NCBI GenBank assembly: GCA_033852095.1
Contig: JAWSVD010000029.1
Coordinates: 85,845-149,844, forward strand
Length of the DNA: 64,000 nucleotides
Direction: 5' to 3'
Source: CALCKW01 sp033852095
GTDB lineage: Bacteria > Pseudomonadota > Gammaproteobacteria > CALCKW01
The notes below the pieces were generated by a model. It searched no databases, was not told the DNA's origin, and saw only the letters and a program-made list of their open reading frames with translations. The position numbers and the translations under genes are program-made. The first letter of the stretch is position 1; each line of letters opens with the position of its first letter. Shown piece by piece: positions 8,456-17,097 of this stretch.

Positions 8456-9835
8456 ATGAGCCGCAGCAACACCCTTACATCAGCGCCTCTACCAGGGCGT
8501 TCGCATCCGCAGCTGCACAGCCTCGCAGCGAAGCCAACCACAGCTAAAGCGCGGCTCTTGCTCGGTCTGCTCTGTGCTCTGCCTACCATCAGCATGGCAC
8601 TCGATCTCGGTCCACGGCCCGAATTCCCACCGAGCGATACTGACCGCGTTCGCCTCGGCCAGCAGCTGTTTTATGATCCGATTCTCTCGGGCAATCAGAA
8701 CATCAGCTGTGCCACCTGCCACCACCCCAACTTCGGCACCGCCGACGCGGTGTCCCTGGCCATTGGCGAAGGCGGCAAGGGCCTGGGCCGAGAGCGACAG
8801 TTCGGCCACGACAACCTGCCCGAACAGCGCATCCCGCGCAACTCGCCAGCGCTGTGGAATTTAGGCGCCACCGAGTTCGATACCTTTTTTCACGACGGCC
8901 GCTTGGAATCTGACAGCAGTCAGGCCAATGGCATCCGCACGCCGCTGGGCGCAGACATGAGCCGCGGTTTCCAGTCGGCGCTGGCGGCCCAAGCGATGTT
9001 CCCGGTGTTGTCCCCCGACGAAATGGCTGGCCACTATTCGGAAAACGACGTGAGCCGAGCGGTGCGATTGGGCATGCTCAGTCAACCCGGCGGCGCCTGG
9101 GACTTGATCGCGGCTCGGGTGCTGGATATACCGGCCTACGCGCAGGCATTTGAACAATCTGCACCGGGCGAAAAAATCACTTTTGCAGCAGTCGCCAATA
9201 TGATCGCCGATTTCATCGCCCATGAGTGGCGCGCGGACAACAGCCTGTTCGACCGCGTCATGCTCGCCAAAGCCGAACTGCCCGCCAGAGCACAACAGGG
9301 CATGGATCTGTTCTACGGCAAGGCGCAGTGCAGCACTTGTCATTCGGGTTGGTTCCAGAGCGATCATGATTTCCACGCGATCGCACTGCCGCAGATCGGC
9401 CCGGGCAAGGCGGCGCGCTTTGAATCCCACGCCCGCGACGAGGGCCGCATGCGGGTGACGGGCGATGCGGATGACGCCTTCAAATTTCGCACCCCCTCCC
9501 TGCGCAACGTCACCCTCACCGCGCCCTACGGCCACAACGGCGCCTTCGCCAAGCTCAGGGACATGGTGCAGCACCACCTGGACCCTGTGGCCTCGCTGCG
9601 GCGCTATGACATAGAGTTATCCCTGCTGCCGGATTTCCCCGGCGCGCAAGATCAGCGCATATTGGCAGACCCCGCCGCCATCGACGCGATCGCAGCGGCC
9701 AACGAGCTTGAAGCCCAGACACTCAACACGGCGGAGCTCGAGCAGATCATCGCCTTCCTCGGCACGCTGGAAGACGCGCCAGAACGCCTCGGCGTACCGA
9801 ACGAAGTCCCCAGTGGTTTGGCGGTGGAGCAGTAG
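8456..9835 (+). CDS. Di-heme cytochrome c peroxidase / MauG-family protein
   Basis: 459-aa periplasmic c-type cytochrome with two heme motifs, CATCH (C85-H89) and CSTCH (C292-H296), the layout of bacterial di-heme peroxidases and MauG-like enzymes. The hydrophobic export segment (residues 33-48) is preceded by an unusually long N-region, so the true start may be internal, though no better-placed ATG exists. Conserved family segments include RVRLGQQLFYDP, RNSPALWNLG, FFHDGRL and FKFRTPSLRNVTLTAPYGHNG. Substrate (H2O2 or a partner protein to oxidise) is not predictable. It converges, 76 bp apart, with a CRTAC1-like FG-GAP gene. Confidence 0.87.
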   Translation: MSRSNTLTSAPLPGRSHPQLHSLAAKPTTAKARLLLGLLCALPTISMALDLGPRPEFPPSDTDRVRLGQQLFYDPILSGNQNISCATCHHPNFGTADAVSLAIGEGGKGLGRERQFGHDNLPEQRIPRNSPALWNLGATEFDTFFHDGRLESDSSQANGIRTPLGADMSRGFQSALAAQAMFPVLSPDEMAGHYSENDVSRAVRLGMLSQPGGAWDLIAARVLDIPAYAQAFEQSAPGEKITFAAVANMIADFIAHEWRADNSLFDRVMLAKAELPARAQQGMDLFYGKAQCSTCHSGWFQSDHDFHAIALPQIGPGKAARFESHARDEGRMRVTGDADDAFKFRTPSLRNVTLTAPYGHNGAFAKLRDMVQHHLDPVASLRRYDIELSLLPDFPGAQDQRILADPAAIDAIAAANELEAQTLNTAELEQIIAFLGTLEDAPERLGVPNEVPSGLAVEQ

Positions 9836-9911
9836 GCACTGATACAGCACACCCCTTGTGGCCGCTAAGCCGCAGGCGCACCGGCGGCATGCCCACGATA
9901 ACGCGCCGAAC

Positions 9912-11501
9912 CTAGGGGCGCCTCAGCTGCACTGTCTGATTGCTTTCCATCGTCTGCCAATCACCGACCGCTCCCTGTGGCCAGATCACCCGCAGCTCCA
10001 CCTCGCCCGCATCTCCCAGCCCAAAGTGCTGAAAGCCGGCCTGACCACTGGCGTGGCCACCGCCGACGGTCACTTCGCGCGTCTGCAGGCCCTGCACTGT
10101 TTTGATCTCGATGAAGCTGCCCACCGCTGAACGGTTCGGTGCATCTGCGATCAGATCGACCAGCAACCAGTTCCCCGCGCGGTGCTGATTGGCGTACACC
10201 TGCAAATCCGCGCGGCGGTTGAGCACCGCCAGATCGAGGTAGCCGTCGTTGTTCAAGTCCATCAGTGCGGCACCGCGTGAGCGCGCCATCGAGGCGACAC
10301 CCGCCTCTGCAGCGGCTTCAACAAAAGCACCCGAGGGCTGTTGCAACAACAAATTATTGGGGTCCTCCATCGCCGCCACGGGCATTTGCTCCACATTGCC
10401 CTTGGCCACAAAAAGATCATCCAGGCCGTCGTTGTTGACGTCGCCAAACTGCGCGTGCCAACCGGTGGAAGGCCTGCCGTCCCCACCCGTGTGAGGCCGG
10501 TGCGCGGTGGCGCCGCGCTGGTAGGTGTCGTTGCGCCACACTGGGCCCGTAGCCGTGGGGTCGAAGACCTGCAGCTTCTGATCGCCCATGGAGGTCAAAT
10601 AAATCTCGGGGTAACCGTCCCCGGTGATGTCCCTGGAGGCTATGCCCATGCCCCAGAGGGAGTAGTGCAACCAACCCTGCTCCTCTGAATACAAGCTAGG
10701 CTCCGCCCCCATGGCCCAGAGCTGTTCCTGCCCGCCGCGCACGTAGTAGTGTCGGTCATTGCTCACCCGCAGGTCCGCACGCCCGCTGCGGCCCCAATCG
10801 GAAAACAACATCGACAGCGCGCAATAACCGGGCTCCAGCAGCTGGGGCTCGTGATAGCGATTACCTTCAGGCCGGTACACAAGAGTAGGGTCACACACTT
10901 CAAAGGGACCCGCAGGGTCAGACCTATCAACGTAGCTGCCAAAGGCAAGCGTGGGCAGCGCATTGCCTCCCTCCCAGGTGGCGGAGAAGGCAGTGCTCCA
11001 ATAGTCCCCTGCAGCGAAGCCCAGCGACTCAAAGGGCGCGAAGCCACAATGGCCATTGCCGCGCAGCAGTAAGTCAGGCCCGACCCGCAAGACCACCAGA
11101 TCGAGCGCGCCGTCGCTGTCTATGTCCAGTGGGTAGGCGCCCACCACCCCCTTCAGCGCCAATGAGGCGGGCGTAGCAACGCTGAAGCTGAGTTTATCCG
11201 CGGAGGTGTTTCTGAACAGCTGTGCGGGGTTTTCCCCGCCCGCCGCATAGAGTTCGGGCAGCTGATCGCCGTCGCAGTCAAAAGCCGCCACGCCGCCGCC
11301 TACAAAATGCTCCCACTGGCCGTCGTAAACATGAGAAGAGACATCGACCGGATCAAAATGAGGCGTTTCTGGCTGGGAGGCTAGTGCCAGAACAGGACAG
11401 GCGGCGAGCGTGAATAACAGGGAGCTGAGAGCGAGCGCCCGCTGAGGTGACACGGCGCTGCGCGGCAAAGGCGAATCTGAGTGCCGCCGCCGAATATTCA
11501 T
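9912..11501 (-). CDS. CRTAC1-like FG-GAP/VCBS repeat protein with ASPIC/UnbV C-terminus
   Basis: 529-aa exported beta-propeller protein. A signal peptide near residues 18-42 is followed by FG-GAP/VCBS repeats with Ca-binding DxDxDG-like loops (FDCDGDQLPELY, DIDSDGALDLVVLR, DITGDGYPEIYLTS, DVNNDGLDDLFVA, DLNNDGYLDLAVL) and a C-terminal ASPIC/UnbV segment (SFIEIKTVQGLQTREV ... HFGLGDAGEVELRVIWPQG). ATG 11501 follows AGGTGAG at 4-5 nt and is preferred to the upstream GTG 11510. Function unknown; such proteins occur with c-type cytochromes and outer-membrane systems. The convergent di-heme peroxidase is the notable neighbour. Confidence 0.85.
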   Translation of the reverse strand: MNIRRRHSDSPLPRSAVSPQRALALSSLLFTLAACPVLALASQPETPHFDPVDVSSHVYDGQWEHFVGGGVAAFDCDGDQLPELYAAGGENPAQLFRNTSADKLSFSVATPASLALKGVVGAYPLDIDSDGALDLVVLRVGPDLLLRGNGHCGFAPFESLGFAAGDYWSTAFSATWEGGNALPTLAFGSYVDRSDPAGPFEVCDPTLVYRPEGNRYHEPQLLEPGYCALSMLFSDWGRSGRADLRVSNDRHYYVRGGQEQLWAMGAEPSLYSEEQGWLHYSLWGMGIASRDITGDGYPEIYLTSMGDQKLQVFDPTATGPVWRNDTYQRGATAHRPHTGGDGRPSTGWHAQFGDVNNDGLDDLFVAKGNVEQMPVAAMEDPNNLLLQQPSGAFVEAAAEAGVASMARSRGAALMDLNNDGYLDLAVLNRRADLQVYANQHRAGNWLLVDLIADAPNRSAVGSFIEIKTVQGLQTREVTVGGGHASGQAGFQHFGLGDAGEVELRVIWPQGAVGDWQTMESNQTVQLRRP

Positions 11502-11743
11502 TTGTCTCACCTTTTCTAACCCCTTTTCTCACCGTGAAAGCGCTCAGCGCCTCTCTGCCACACAGCTTAACCGGATCAGCGAGCGCCTCACAGCAGTTTA
11601 TTTCATCTCTTGAATTAAAAAGCACTCGTGCGATAACCAGCCCTGTTCTGAACGCACTTCTGTGCACGGCGATGGGGTAGAACCCATGCCTGCCACAAAT
11701 ACCAGACAACAGACCCCGCAGCCGCGGAATTTTGCTACAGACA
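11502..11743. other. Intergenic region upstream of the CRTAC1-like gene
   Basis: About 240 bp between the CRTAC1-like start and the aceA terminator. It must hold the CRTAC1-like promoter. No further gene or repeat was seen. Confidence 0.5.
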
Positions 11744-11778
11744 CAAAAAAGGGGCGAGGACTTTCGTCCCCGCCCCTC
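11744..11778 (-). terminator. Rho-independent terminator of aceA
   Basis: On the minus strand a GC-rich stem (GGGGCGGGGAC pairing with GTCCTCGCCCC, one mismatch, GAAA loop) is followed by TTTTTT. It lies 26 bp past the aceA stop codon. Confidence 0.9.
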
Positions 11779-11803
11779 GGCTCTACAACGCTGAATCAGA
11801 TCG

Positions 11804-13384
11804 TTAGAACTGGTTCATGGTGTTGTCTTTGCCCGAAGCCTTCAGTGCGGCTTCACCGGCGAAGTACTCTTTATGATCGTCGCCCATGTCGGATCCGGCC
11901 ATGTTCTGGTGTTTCACACAAGCGATGCCCTGACGGATCTCCTTGCGCTGCACACCGGCCACGTAACCGAGCATGCCCTGATCGCCAAAGTAATCCTTGG
12001 CCAGGTTGTCCGTGGACAAGGCCGCTGTGTGATAAGTGGGCAGCGTGATCAGGTGGTGGAAGATACCGGCTTCGCGAGCCGCATCGGCTTGGAAGGTACG
12101 GATCTTCTCATCCGCAGTAACAGACAAGTCCGTGCTGTCGTAAGTCTCGTTCATCAGGTCAGCACGGTCGTAAGCTGATACGTCCTTGCCCTCTTCTGAC
12201 CAGGCATCGAAAATCTGCTGGCGGAAGTTCAGCGTCCAGTTGAAGGACGGGCTGTTGTTGTAGACAAGCTTGGCGTTTGGCACGGCTTCGCGCACCCGGT
12301 TCAACATGCCACCGATCTGCGAGACATGGGGCTTCTCGGTCTCGATCCAGATCATGTCAGCGCCGTTCTGCAAAGACGTGATGCTGTCCAATACGCAGCG
12401 GTCCTCGCCGGTGCCGGCGCGGAACTGGAACAGGTTGCTTGGCAAACGCTTGGGGCGTACCAGCTTGCCGCCTTGTTTGATCACCAGATCACCGTTGTTC
12501 ATGTCCTCAAGCGACACCTCTTCCACGTCGAGGAAGCTGTTGTACTGGTCGCCCAAATCACCCGGCTCTTTGGTCACTGCAATCTGCTTGGTCAGGCCTG
12601 CGCCCAGCGAATCGGTACGGGCGACGATCACACCGTCGTCCACGCCCAGCTCGAGGAAGGCGTAACGCACGGCGCGGATCTTGGCGAGGAAATCCTCGTG
12701 CGGCACCGTTACTTTACCGTCCTGGTGACCACACTGCTTTTCGTCGGAGACCTGATTTTCGATCTGGATACAGCAGGCGCCCGCCTCGATCATCTGCTTG
12801 GCCATCAAGTAGGTGGCTTCGGCGTTGCCAAAACCCGCGTCGATGTCGGCGATGATGGGCACAATGTGCGTCTGGTAACCGTCGATCTGCGCCTGCACCG
12901 CCGCTTTATCTGCAGCAGCGGCACCGTCGAGCTGACGGAACAAACCGCCCAGTTCACGCGCATCGGCCTGGCGCAAGAAGGTGTAGAGCTCGGCGATCAA
13001 GCTCGCGACAGATGTTTTCTCGTGCATGGACTGATCAGGCAGCGGGCCGAACTCAGAACGCAAGGCCGCTACCATCCAACCGGAGAGGTAGAGGTATTTC
13101 TTGTCGGTGGTGCCGAAGTGCTTTTTGATCGAAATCAGCTTTTGCTGTCCTATAAAGCCGTGCCAGCAACCCAGCGACTGGGTGTATTTAGAGCTGTCGG
13201 CGTCGTACTCATCCATGTCACGGCGCATAATAGAGGCGGTGTAACGAGCGATGTCGAGGCCTGTTTGGAATCGGTTCTGCGATTTCATGCGCGCTGCGTA
13301 TTCAGGGTTGATCGCGTCCCAGCTGCTGCCAGCTGCGGCTCGAACCTTGGCCAATGCGTCTATGTCTTGTTGGTATTGGGACAT
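11804..13384 (-). CDS. aceA: Isocitrate lyase (long form)
   Basis: Cleaves isocitrate to glyoxylate and succinate, first step of the glyoxylate shunt needed for growth on acetate, fatty acids and other C2-yielding substrates. 526 aa, the length of the Pseudomonas-type long isocitrate lyases rather than the roughly 435-aa E. coli form. The catalytic loop is KQCGH (residues 216-220) where E. coli-type enzymes have KKCGH, as expected for this subclass; the metal-binding region VPIIADIDAGFGNAEATYLM and the C-terminal LPTYHTAALSTDNLAKDYFG are intact. Monocistronic, with its own terminator, and divergent from a LysR-type gene that may regulate it. Malate synthase is not in the window. Confidence 0.97.
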   Translation of the reverse strand: MSQYQQDIDALAKVRAAAGSSWDAINPEYAARMKSQNRFQTGLDIARYTASIMRRDMDEYDADSSKYTQSLGCWHGFIGQQKLISIKKHFGTTDKKYLYLSGWMVAALRSEFGPLPDQSMHEKTSVASLIAELYTFLRQADARELGGLFRQLDGAAAADKAAVQAQIDGYQTHIVPIIADIDAGFGNAEATYLMAKQMIEAGACCIQIENQVSDEKQCGHQDGKVTVPHEDFLAKIRAVRYAFLELGVDDGVIVARTDSLGAGLTKQIAVTKEPGDLGDQYNSFLDVEEVSLEDMNNGDLVIKQGGKLVRPKRLPSNLFQFRAGTGEDRCVLDSITSLQNGADMIWIETEKPHVSQIGGMLNRVREAVPNAKLVYNNSPSFNWTLNFRQQIFDAWSEEGKDVSAYDRADLMNETYDSTDLSVTADEKIRTFQADAAREAGIFHHLITLPTYHTAALSTDNLAKDYFGDQGMLGYVAGVQRKEIRQGIACVKHQNMAGSDMGDDHKEYFAGEAALKASGKDNTMNQF

Positions 13385-13641
13385 ACTCGAAATACTCCAA
13401 TAAATTAATCAAAGAGAAATCAGCTAAGCACTCGTCGGTGCTGCAATGGCGTGAATACTAGCGGCCGCTAAAGCATTGGCATAATAAATACCAAACATGC
13501 GTATAATTCACCAAACAAATATTGCGTGAAATCAAGTGCTTCTGCTTGTTAAGCCGATTTCGGGCCTGAAATCGCGGCCCTGGCCCCACCCTTGCTCACG
13601 CCAATTCCACTGGCTAAATCGCTATTTTTTGGACAATAATC

Positions 13642-14601
13642 ATGGCTTTAGGACGTTTCGACCTCAATCTGTTGCGCAATTTGGACGCCCTGTTGCGCGA
13701 GCGCAACGTCACCAGTGCAGCCAATTTGCTGGATCTGAGCCAACCCGCCATGAGCAACAGTTTGCGGCGGCTGCGCGAGCAATTTGACGATCCACTGCTC
13801 ATTCGAACCAGTGAAGGCATGACCCCCACCGAACGCGCGCTGGCGCTGCAGCCGATCGTGCGCGATGTGCTGGCGACCGTGGACAGAGCGGTTCAACCGC
13901 AAACCCGTTTTGACGCCGCCAGCTCTGACCGCGTGTTCCGCATCATGGCCAGCGACTACGCGGAATCATCGCTGTTCCCGCACCTGATCCGCCGCCTGCG
14001 AGCCCAGGCACCGCACGTCATTCTCGACATCATGACGCCCAGCGACGTCAGCTTCCCCGACGTGGAACAAGGCAAGGTGGACATGGTGATCAACCGCTTT
14101 GATTCCCTGCCGCAATCCTTCCACCAGAAAATCCTCTGGAGTGACAGTTTTGCCTGCATCCACAGCGTGGACAACCCGATCGCCGACAGCTTCTCGCTGG
14201 ACACCTACCTGGCGGCGCAACACGTGTGGGTGAGCAAAACCGGCATGGGCGTGGGCGTGGGCATGAACCCGGACAATGTGCAGCGCCTCGGCTGGGTGGA
14301 CGAGGCCCTCACCCGCATCGACAGGAAACGCGAGATCAGCGTTTTCACACGCTACTACCAGGCGGCCATGTTGTTGGCGCAGGAGAGCGATTTGATCGTC
14401 ACCCTGCCCTCGCGCGCCGCCCGCCTGCAACGCAACAACCCCTTAGTAACCGTGCGTAAACCGCCCTTTGAGATCCCCGACATGGAGCTCAACATGGCCT
14501 GGAGCCCGCTGTTACAACACAACCCCGCGCACCAGTGGATGCGCCGCCTGATAGCCGATGTTGCGGCCGAAAACTGCCCCGAGTTTATGCCTGATCATTG
14601 A
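13642..14601 (+). CDS. LysR-family transcriptional regulator
   Basis: 319-aa LysR-type regulator: N-terminal winged HTH (about residues 7-66, DLNLLRNLDALLRERNVTSA and LSQPAMSNSLRRLREQFDD) and a periplasmic-binding-like effector domain (about 95-305) of the NodD/PcpR-like group. A short 6-bp repeat encodes GMGVGVGM near residues 203-210. It is divergent from aceA across 257 bp, the usual LysR arrangement, so control of isocitrate lyase is a reasonable inference. Effector unknown. Confidence 0.88.
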   Translation: MALGRFDLNLLRNLDALLRERNVTSAANLLDLSQPAMSNSLRRLREQFDDPLLIRTSEGMTPTERALALQPIVRDVLATVDRAVQPQTRFDAASSDRVFRIMASDYAESSLFPHLIRRLRAQAPHVILDIMTPSDVSFPDVEQGKVDMVINRFDSLPQSFHQKILWSDSFACIHSVDNPIADSFSLDTYLAAQHVWVSKTGMGVGVGMNPDNVQRLGWVDEALTRIDRKREISVFTRYYQAAMLLAQESDLIVTLPSRAARLQRNNPLVTVRKPPFEIPDMELNMAWSPLLQHNPAHQWMRRLIADVAAENCPEFMPDH

Positions 14602-14687
14602 GTATTGGCACCTGGGGGCGGGCTTGAGATCCGCCGTCAACTATTCGGCGACTGTGCGCAACACAGGAAACGGCCTAACCCCAGAGA

Positions 14688-14702
14688 CAAAACAAAACAA
14701 AA
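14688..14702. repeat. Three copies of a 5-bp repeat (CAAAA)
   Basis: Short tandem repeat in the 113-bp gap between the convergent LysR and mmsB genes. On the mmsB side it reads as a T-rich tract and may help transcript ending; no stem was seen. Confidence 0.6.
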
Positions 14703-14714
14703 CAAACGGCCAGC

Positions 14715-15578
14715 TCAGCTCTGCGCTGCCAGCCGCAGCAACATCGCGGAAAAATCATCCCTGCCCTGACCTTCATCGACCATGCGCTGATAGAGCTCGG
14801 CAGCGTGCGCGCCCAGCGGTGTCGCAGCCGATACTTGCTCGGCCGCCTGCTGGCTCAGCCCCAGGTCTTTTAACATCAGCGCGGCAGCGAAGCCAGGCTT
14901 GTAATCGTTGTCGGCCGGGGTTTCTGGCCCCACACCCGGTGCGGGGCAATAGCTGTTCATGCTCCAGCAAGAGCCCGACGAGGTGGAAACCACGTCAAAC
15001 AATTTTTGCCGATCCAAGCCCAGCTTGTCCGCCAGATTGATCGCCTCACAGCTGCCGATCATTGATATACCCAGCAACATGTTGTTGCAGATTTTGGCTG
15101 CCTGCCCCGCCCCAGCAGCGCCGCAATGCACCGCCTTGTGCCCCATCACCTCAAACAGCGGCAGCGCAAAGGCAAAAGCTGCGTCCGCGCCGCCGACCAT
15201 GAAGGTCAGCGTGCCCGCCGCCGCGCCGCCCACCCCACCGGACACAGGCGCGTCCAGCGACAACAGGCCAGCCTCCGTCGCTAGCTGATGCGCATCACGC
15301 GCGCTCTGCACGTCCACCGTGGAGCAGTCCAACACACAGGCCCCTGCCTGCAGCGCCGGCACCAGCTCGTCGTACACCGTGCGCAATATCTGCCCGTTCG
15401 GCAGCATGCTGATCACCAGCTCGGCGCCCGCCGCCACCGCCGCGACGCTGTCGGCTTGCTGCACCCCTTCGATGGCCACACCCGCCACATCAAAACCCGA
15501 GACCAGATGGCCAGCAGCCGCGAGATTGCGCGCCATTGGCCCGCCCATGTTGCCCAAGCCTATAAAGCCAATGTTCAT
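14715..15578 (-). CDS. mmsB: 3-hydroxyisobutyrate dehydrogenase
   Basis: NAD-dependent oxidation of 3-hydroxyisobutyrate to methylmalonate semialdehyde in valine degradation. 287 aa from ATG 15578, which follows GAGAGG at 8 nt; an upstream in-frame start lacks homology. The Rossmann motif IGFIGLGNMGGPMARNL opens the protein, the substrate-binding DAPVSGGVGGAAAGTLTFMV is near residue 115, and the catalytic-lysine segment GAGQAAKICNNMLLGI is near residue 165. No other valine-catabolism genes are adjacent, so a related beta-hydroxyacid substrate cannot be excluded. Confidence 0.9.
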   Translation of the reverse strand: MNIGFIGLGNMGGPMARNLAAAGHLVSGFDVAGVAIEGVQQADSVAAVAAGAELVISMLPNGQILRTVYDELVPALQAGACVLDCSTVDVQSARDAHQLATEAGLLSLDAPVSGGVGGAAAGTLTFMVGGADAAFAFALPLFEVMGHKAVHCGAAGAGQAAKICNNMLLGISMIGSCEAINLADKLGLDRQKLFDVVSTSSGSCWSMNSYCPAPGVGPETPADNDYKPGFAAALMLKDLGLSQQAAEQVSAATPLGAHAAELYQRMVDEGQGRDDFSAMLLRLAAQS

Positions 15579-15867
15579 TTGATCGCCTCTCGCAGAAAGT
15601 AAAAAAAGGTGCACTTGAGATGAACTATCCCCCAGCCTGCGCCAAAGGTACAGGGATGAGCGCTCGCGACCGCTCCATCAAATCCCGCTGCGGCCAAGTT
15701 TTCTTAACCGACGCCAACACTGTGCAAAGCGGATGAATACCACCCACGCTCAACTGTATGTCGCCCGCGCCACAGAAGTGTTGTAAAAGCACGATAACAA
15801 CGCGAGTAATTGCGTTAGCTTGTGTGCACGTCAATGAAAACTTAGCCAGCTCCCTGAGGACATGCAC

Positions 15868-16869
15868 ATGCCCAGTTTCGATCTCAGCTTGCACCAGCAC
15901 CCGCTCATCGGACCGGGCTTCGAAGCGATCACGGACGACCCGATCTTTGACCCCAGCGTCCACCTCGCGCTGGAGCAACCAAGCGACACGCTCAGCTTGA
16001 GTGACCTGGGTTACGGCGATGAGATTGCAGGCACCACTCCCAGTGATGTCGCCGCCACCGCCTGCTTCAGGGTACTGAGCGATGAAGGCGTTGCCGCCAT
16101 GTATCACGTCTGCAAGCAGCTCGAAGCCTTCACCACCTCCAACGCGCGCATCGCCCGCAACACCCGTGGCGGGGTGTACCGGTCGCGGTTTCTGAGGGAC
16201 TTCAGCAACAGCGCGGACTTGGCGCAGCACTTATCCGGCATCATGAAAACGCCACTGATCCCGCACGCCATGGGCCACCAGATAGCGCACATCAACTACA
16301 ACCCGCTCACGTTGGGTGAGAACGTCGACAAATGGCACTACGACACCTTACAAGTGGACACGGTGTTGTTTGTCACCGACCCCACCGCCGTAGTAGGCGG
16401 CGAGTTCCAATATTTTAAAGGCACTCGAGAAGAAATGGCGGCGCTGTACAAAGGCGGTGAGCCCTTCCCCGCCGAGCGGATTGTATCGCCTGAGATGCCG
16501 GGCCCAGGCTACGCCGTGTTGATGCAGGGCAATTACGTGGTGCACCAGGCGCGCGGGCTGCGCGAAGCAGGTGAACGCATCACCCTCGTCAATGGCTTCA
16601 GCTACGCCGACCCAAACACCCCCGACTTCACAGCTTTAGGCCAATTATTCCACGCGGACCCCACTCCGCTTGCCTCCGCAGAATACGCCCGCCATGTCTC
16701 GCTGCGCTGCGGCCGCCAACTCTCACAGCTGGTCAACCAGCCTGATTACTTGGCCACACCTGTGCAGCAAGCCCGCAAACTGGCTGCGATCCGCGCGGAG
16801 CTCGACGCAGCGATAACCCAACTCGAACACGCGGAAGGCGAAGAAATGAAGCATTTTGGGGACGGTTGA
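15868..16869 (+). CDS. Fe(II)/2-oxoglutarate-dependent oxygenase-like protein, substrate unknown
   Basis: 333-aa protein with a double-stranded beta-helix iron site: HYD (H157, D159, in KWHYDTLQVD), distal H226 (GNYVVHQARG) and a candidate 2-oxoglutarate-binding R237 (GERITLVNGF). Spacing and order match Fe(II)/2OG oxygenases. I do not recognise the subfamily or substrate. ATG 15868 is preferred to ATG 15862 because GAGGA lies 7 nt before it but only 1 nt before the other. The gene stands between mmsB (convergent side) and a GAF-domain regulator transcribed in the same direction, which may control it. Confidence 0.7.
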   Translation: MPSFDLSLHQHPLIGPGFEAITDDPIFDPSVHLALEQPSDTLSLSDLGYGDEIAGTTPSDVAATACFRVLSDEGVAAMYHVCKQLEAFTTSNARIARNTRGGVYRSRFLRDFSNSADLAQHLSGIMKTPLIPHAMGHQIAHINYNPLTLGENVDKWHYDTLQVDTVLFVTDPTAVVGGEFQYFKGTREEMAALYKGGEPFPAERIVSPEMPGPGYAVLMQGNYVVHQARGLREAGERITLVNGFSYADPNTPDFTALGQLFHADPTPLASAEYARHVSLRCGRQLSQLVNQPDYLATPVQQARKLAAIRAELDAAITQLEHAEGEEMKHFGDG

Positions 16870-17097
16870 TCAAATTTGAAACAGGGTCGCTTGAGCTCGC
16901 TGCATTTCTCGAAATAAAGAGCAGCGATTGACGATTTCGCACTACGCAAGGCTTAGTACCTTAGTGCAGGCTCCGGTAGAATAGAGCTTATACAGACACA
17001 CCAACTGCACAGTACACCGGCTGGTCTGTGACCGCCTTGAGCGCCCTGCGCAGCAAAGGCCACTCAACGGGGAACGCGCACTTCGGGAGCCCACGCC

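Noticed and set aside
8456..11501. Methanobactin-type MbnH/MbnP pair
   Set aside because: The peroxidase is MauG-like, but the neighbour is an FG-GAP/UnbV protein, not MbnP, and no methanobactin genes are present.
12326..13408. Long open frame (360 codons) on the plus strand opposite aceA
   Set aside because: Antisense shadow of a strongly conserved isocitrate lyase; no family resemblance, composition explained by the opposite strand.
14246..14270. GGGCGT 6-bp repeat in the LysR gene as a switch
   Set aside because: Unit length is a multiple of three, so changes would keep the frame.
14688..14702. CAAAA repeat as a phase-variation tract
   Set aside because: Three units in a gap between convergent genes, not in a coding or promoter position.
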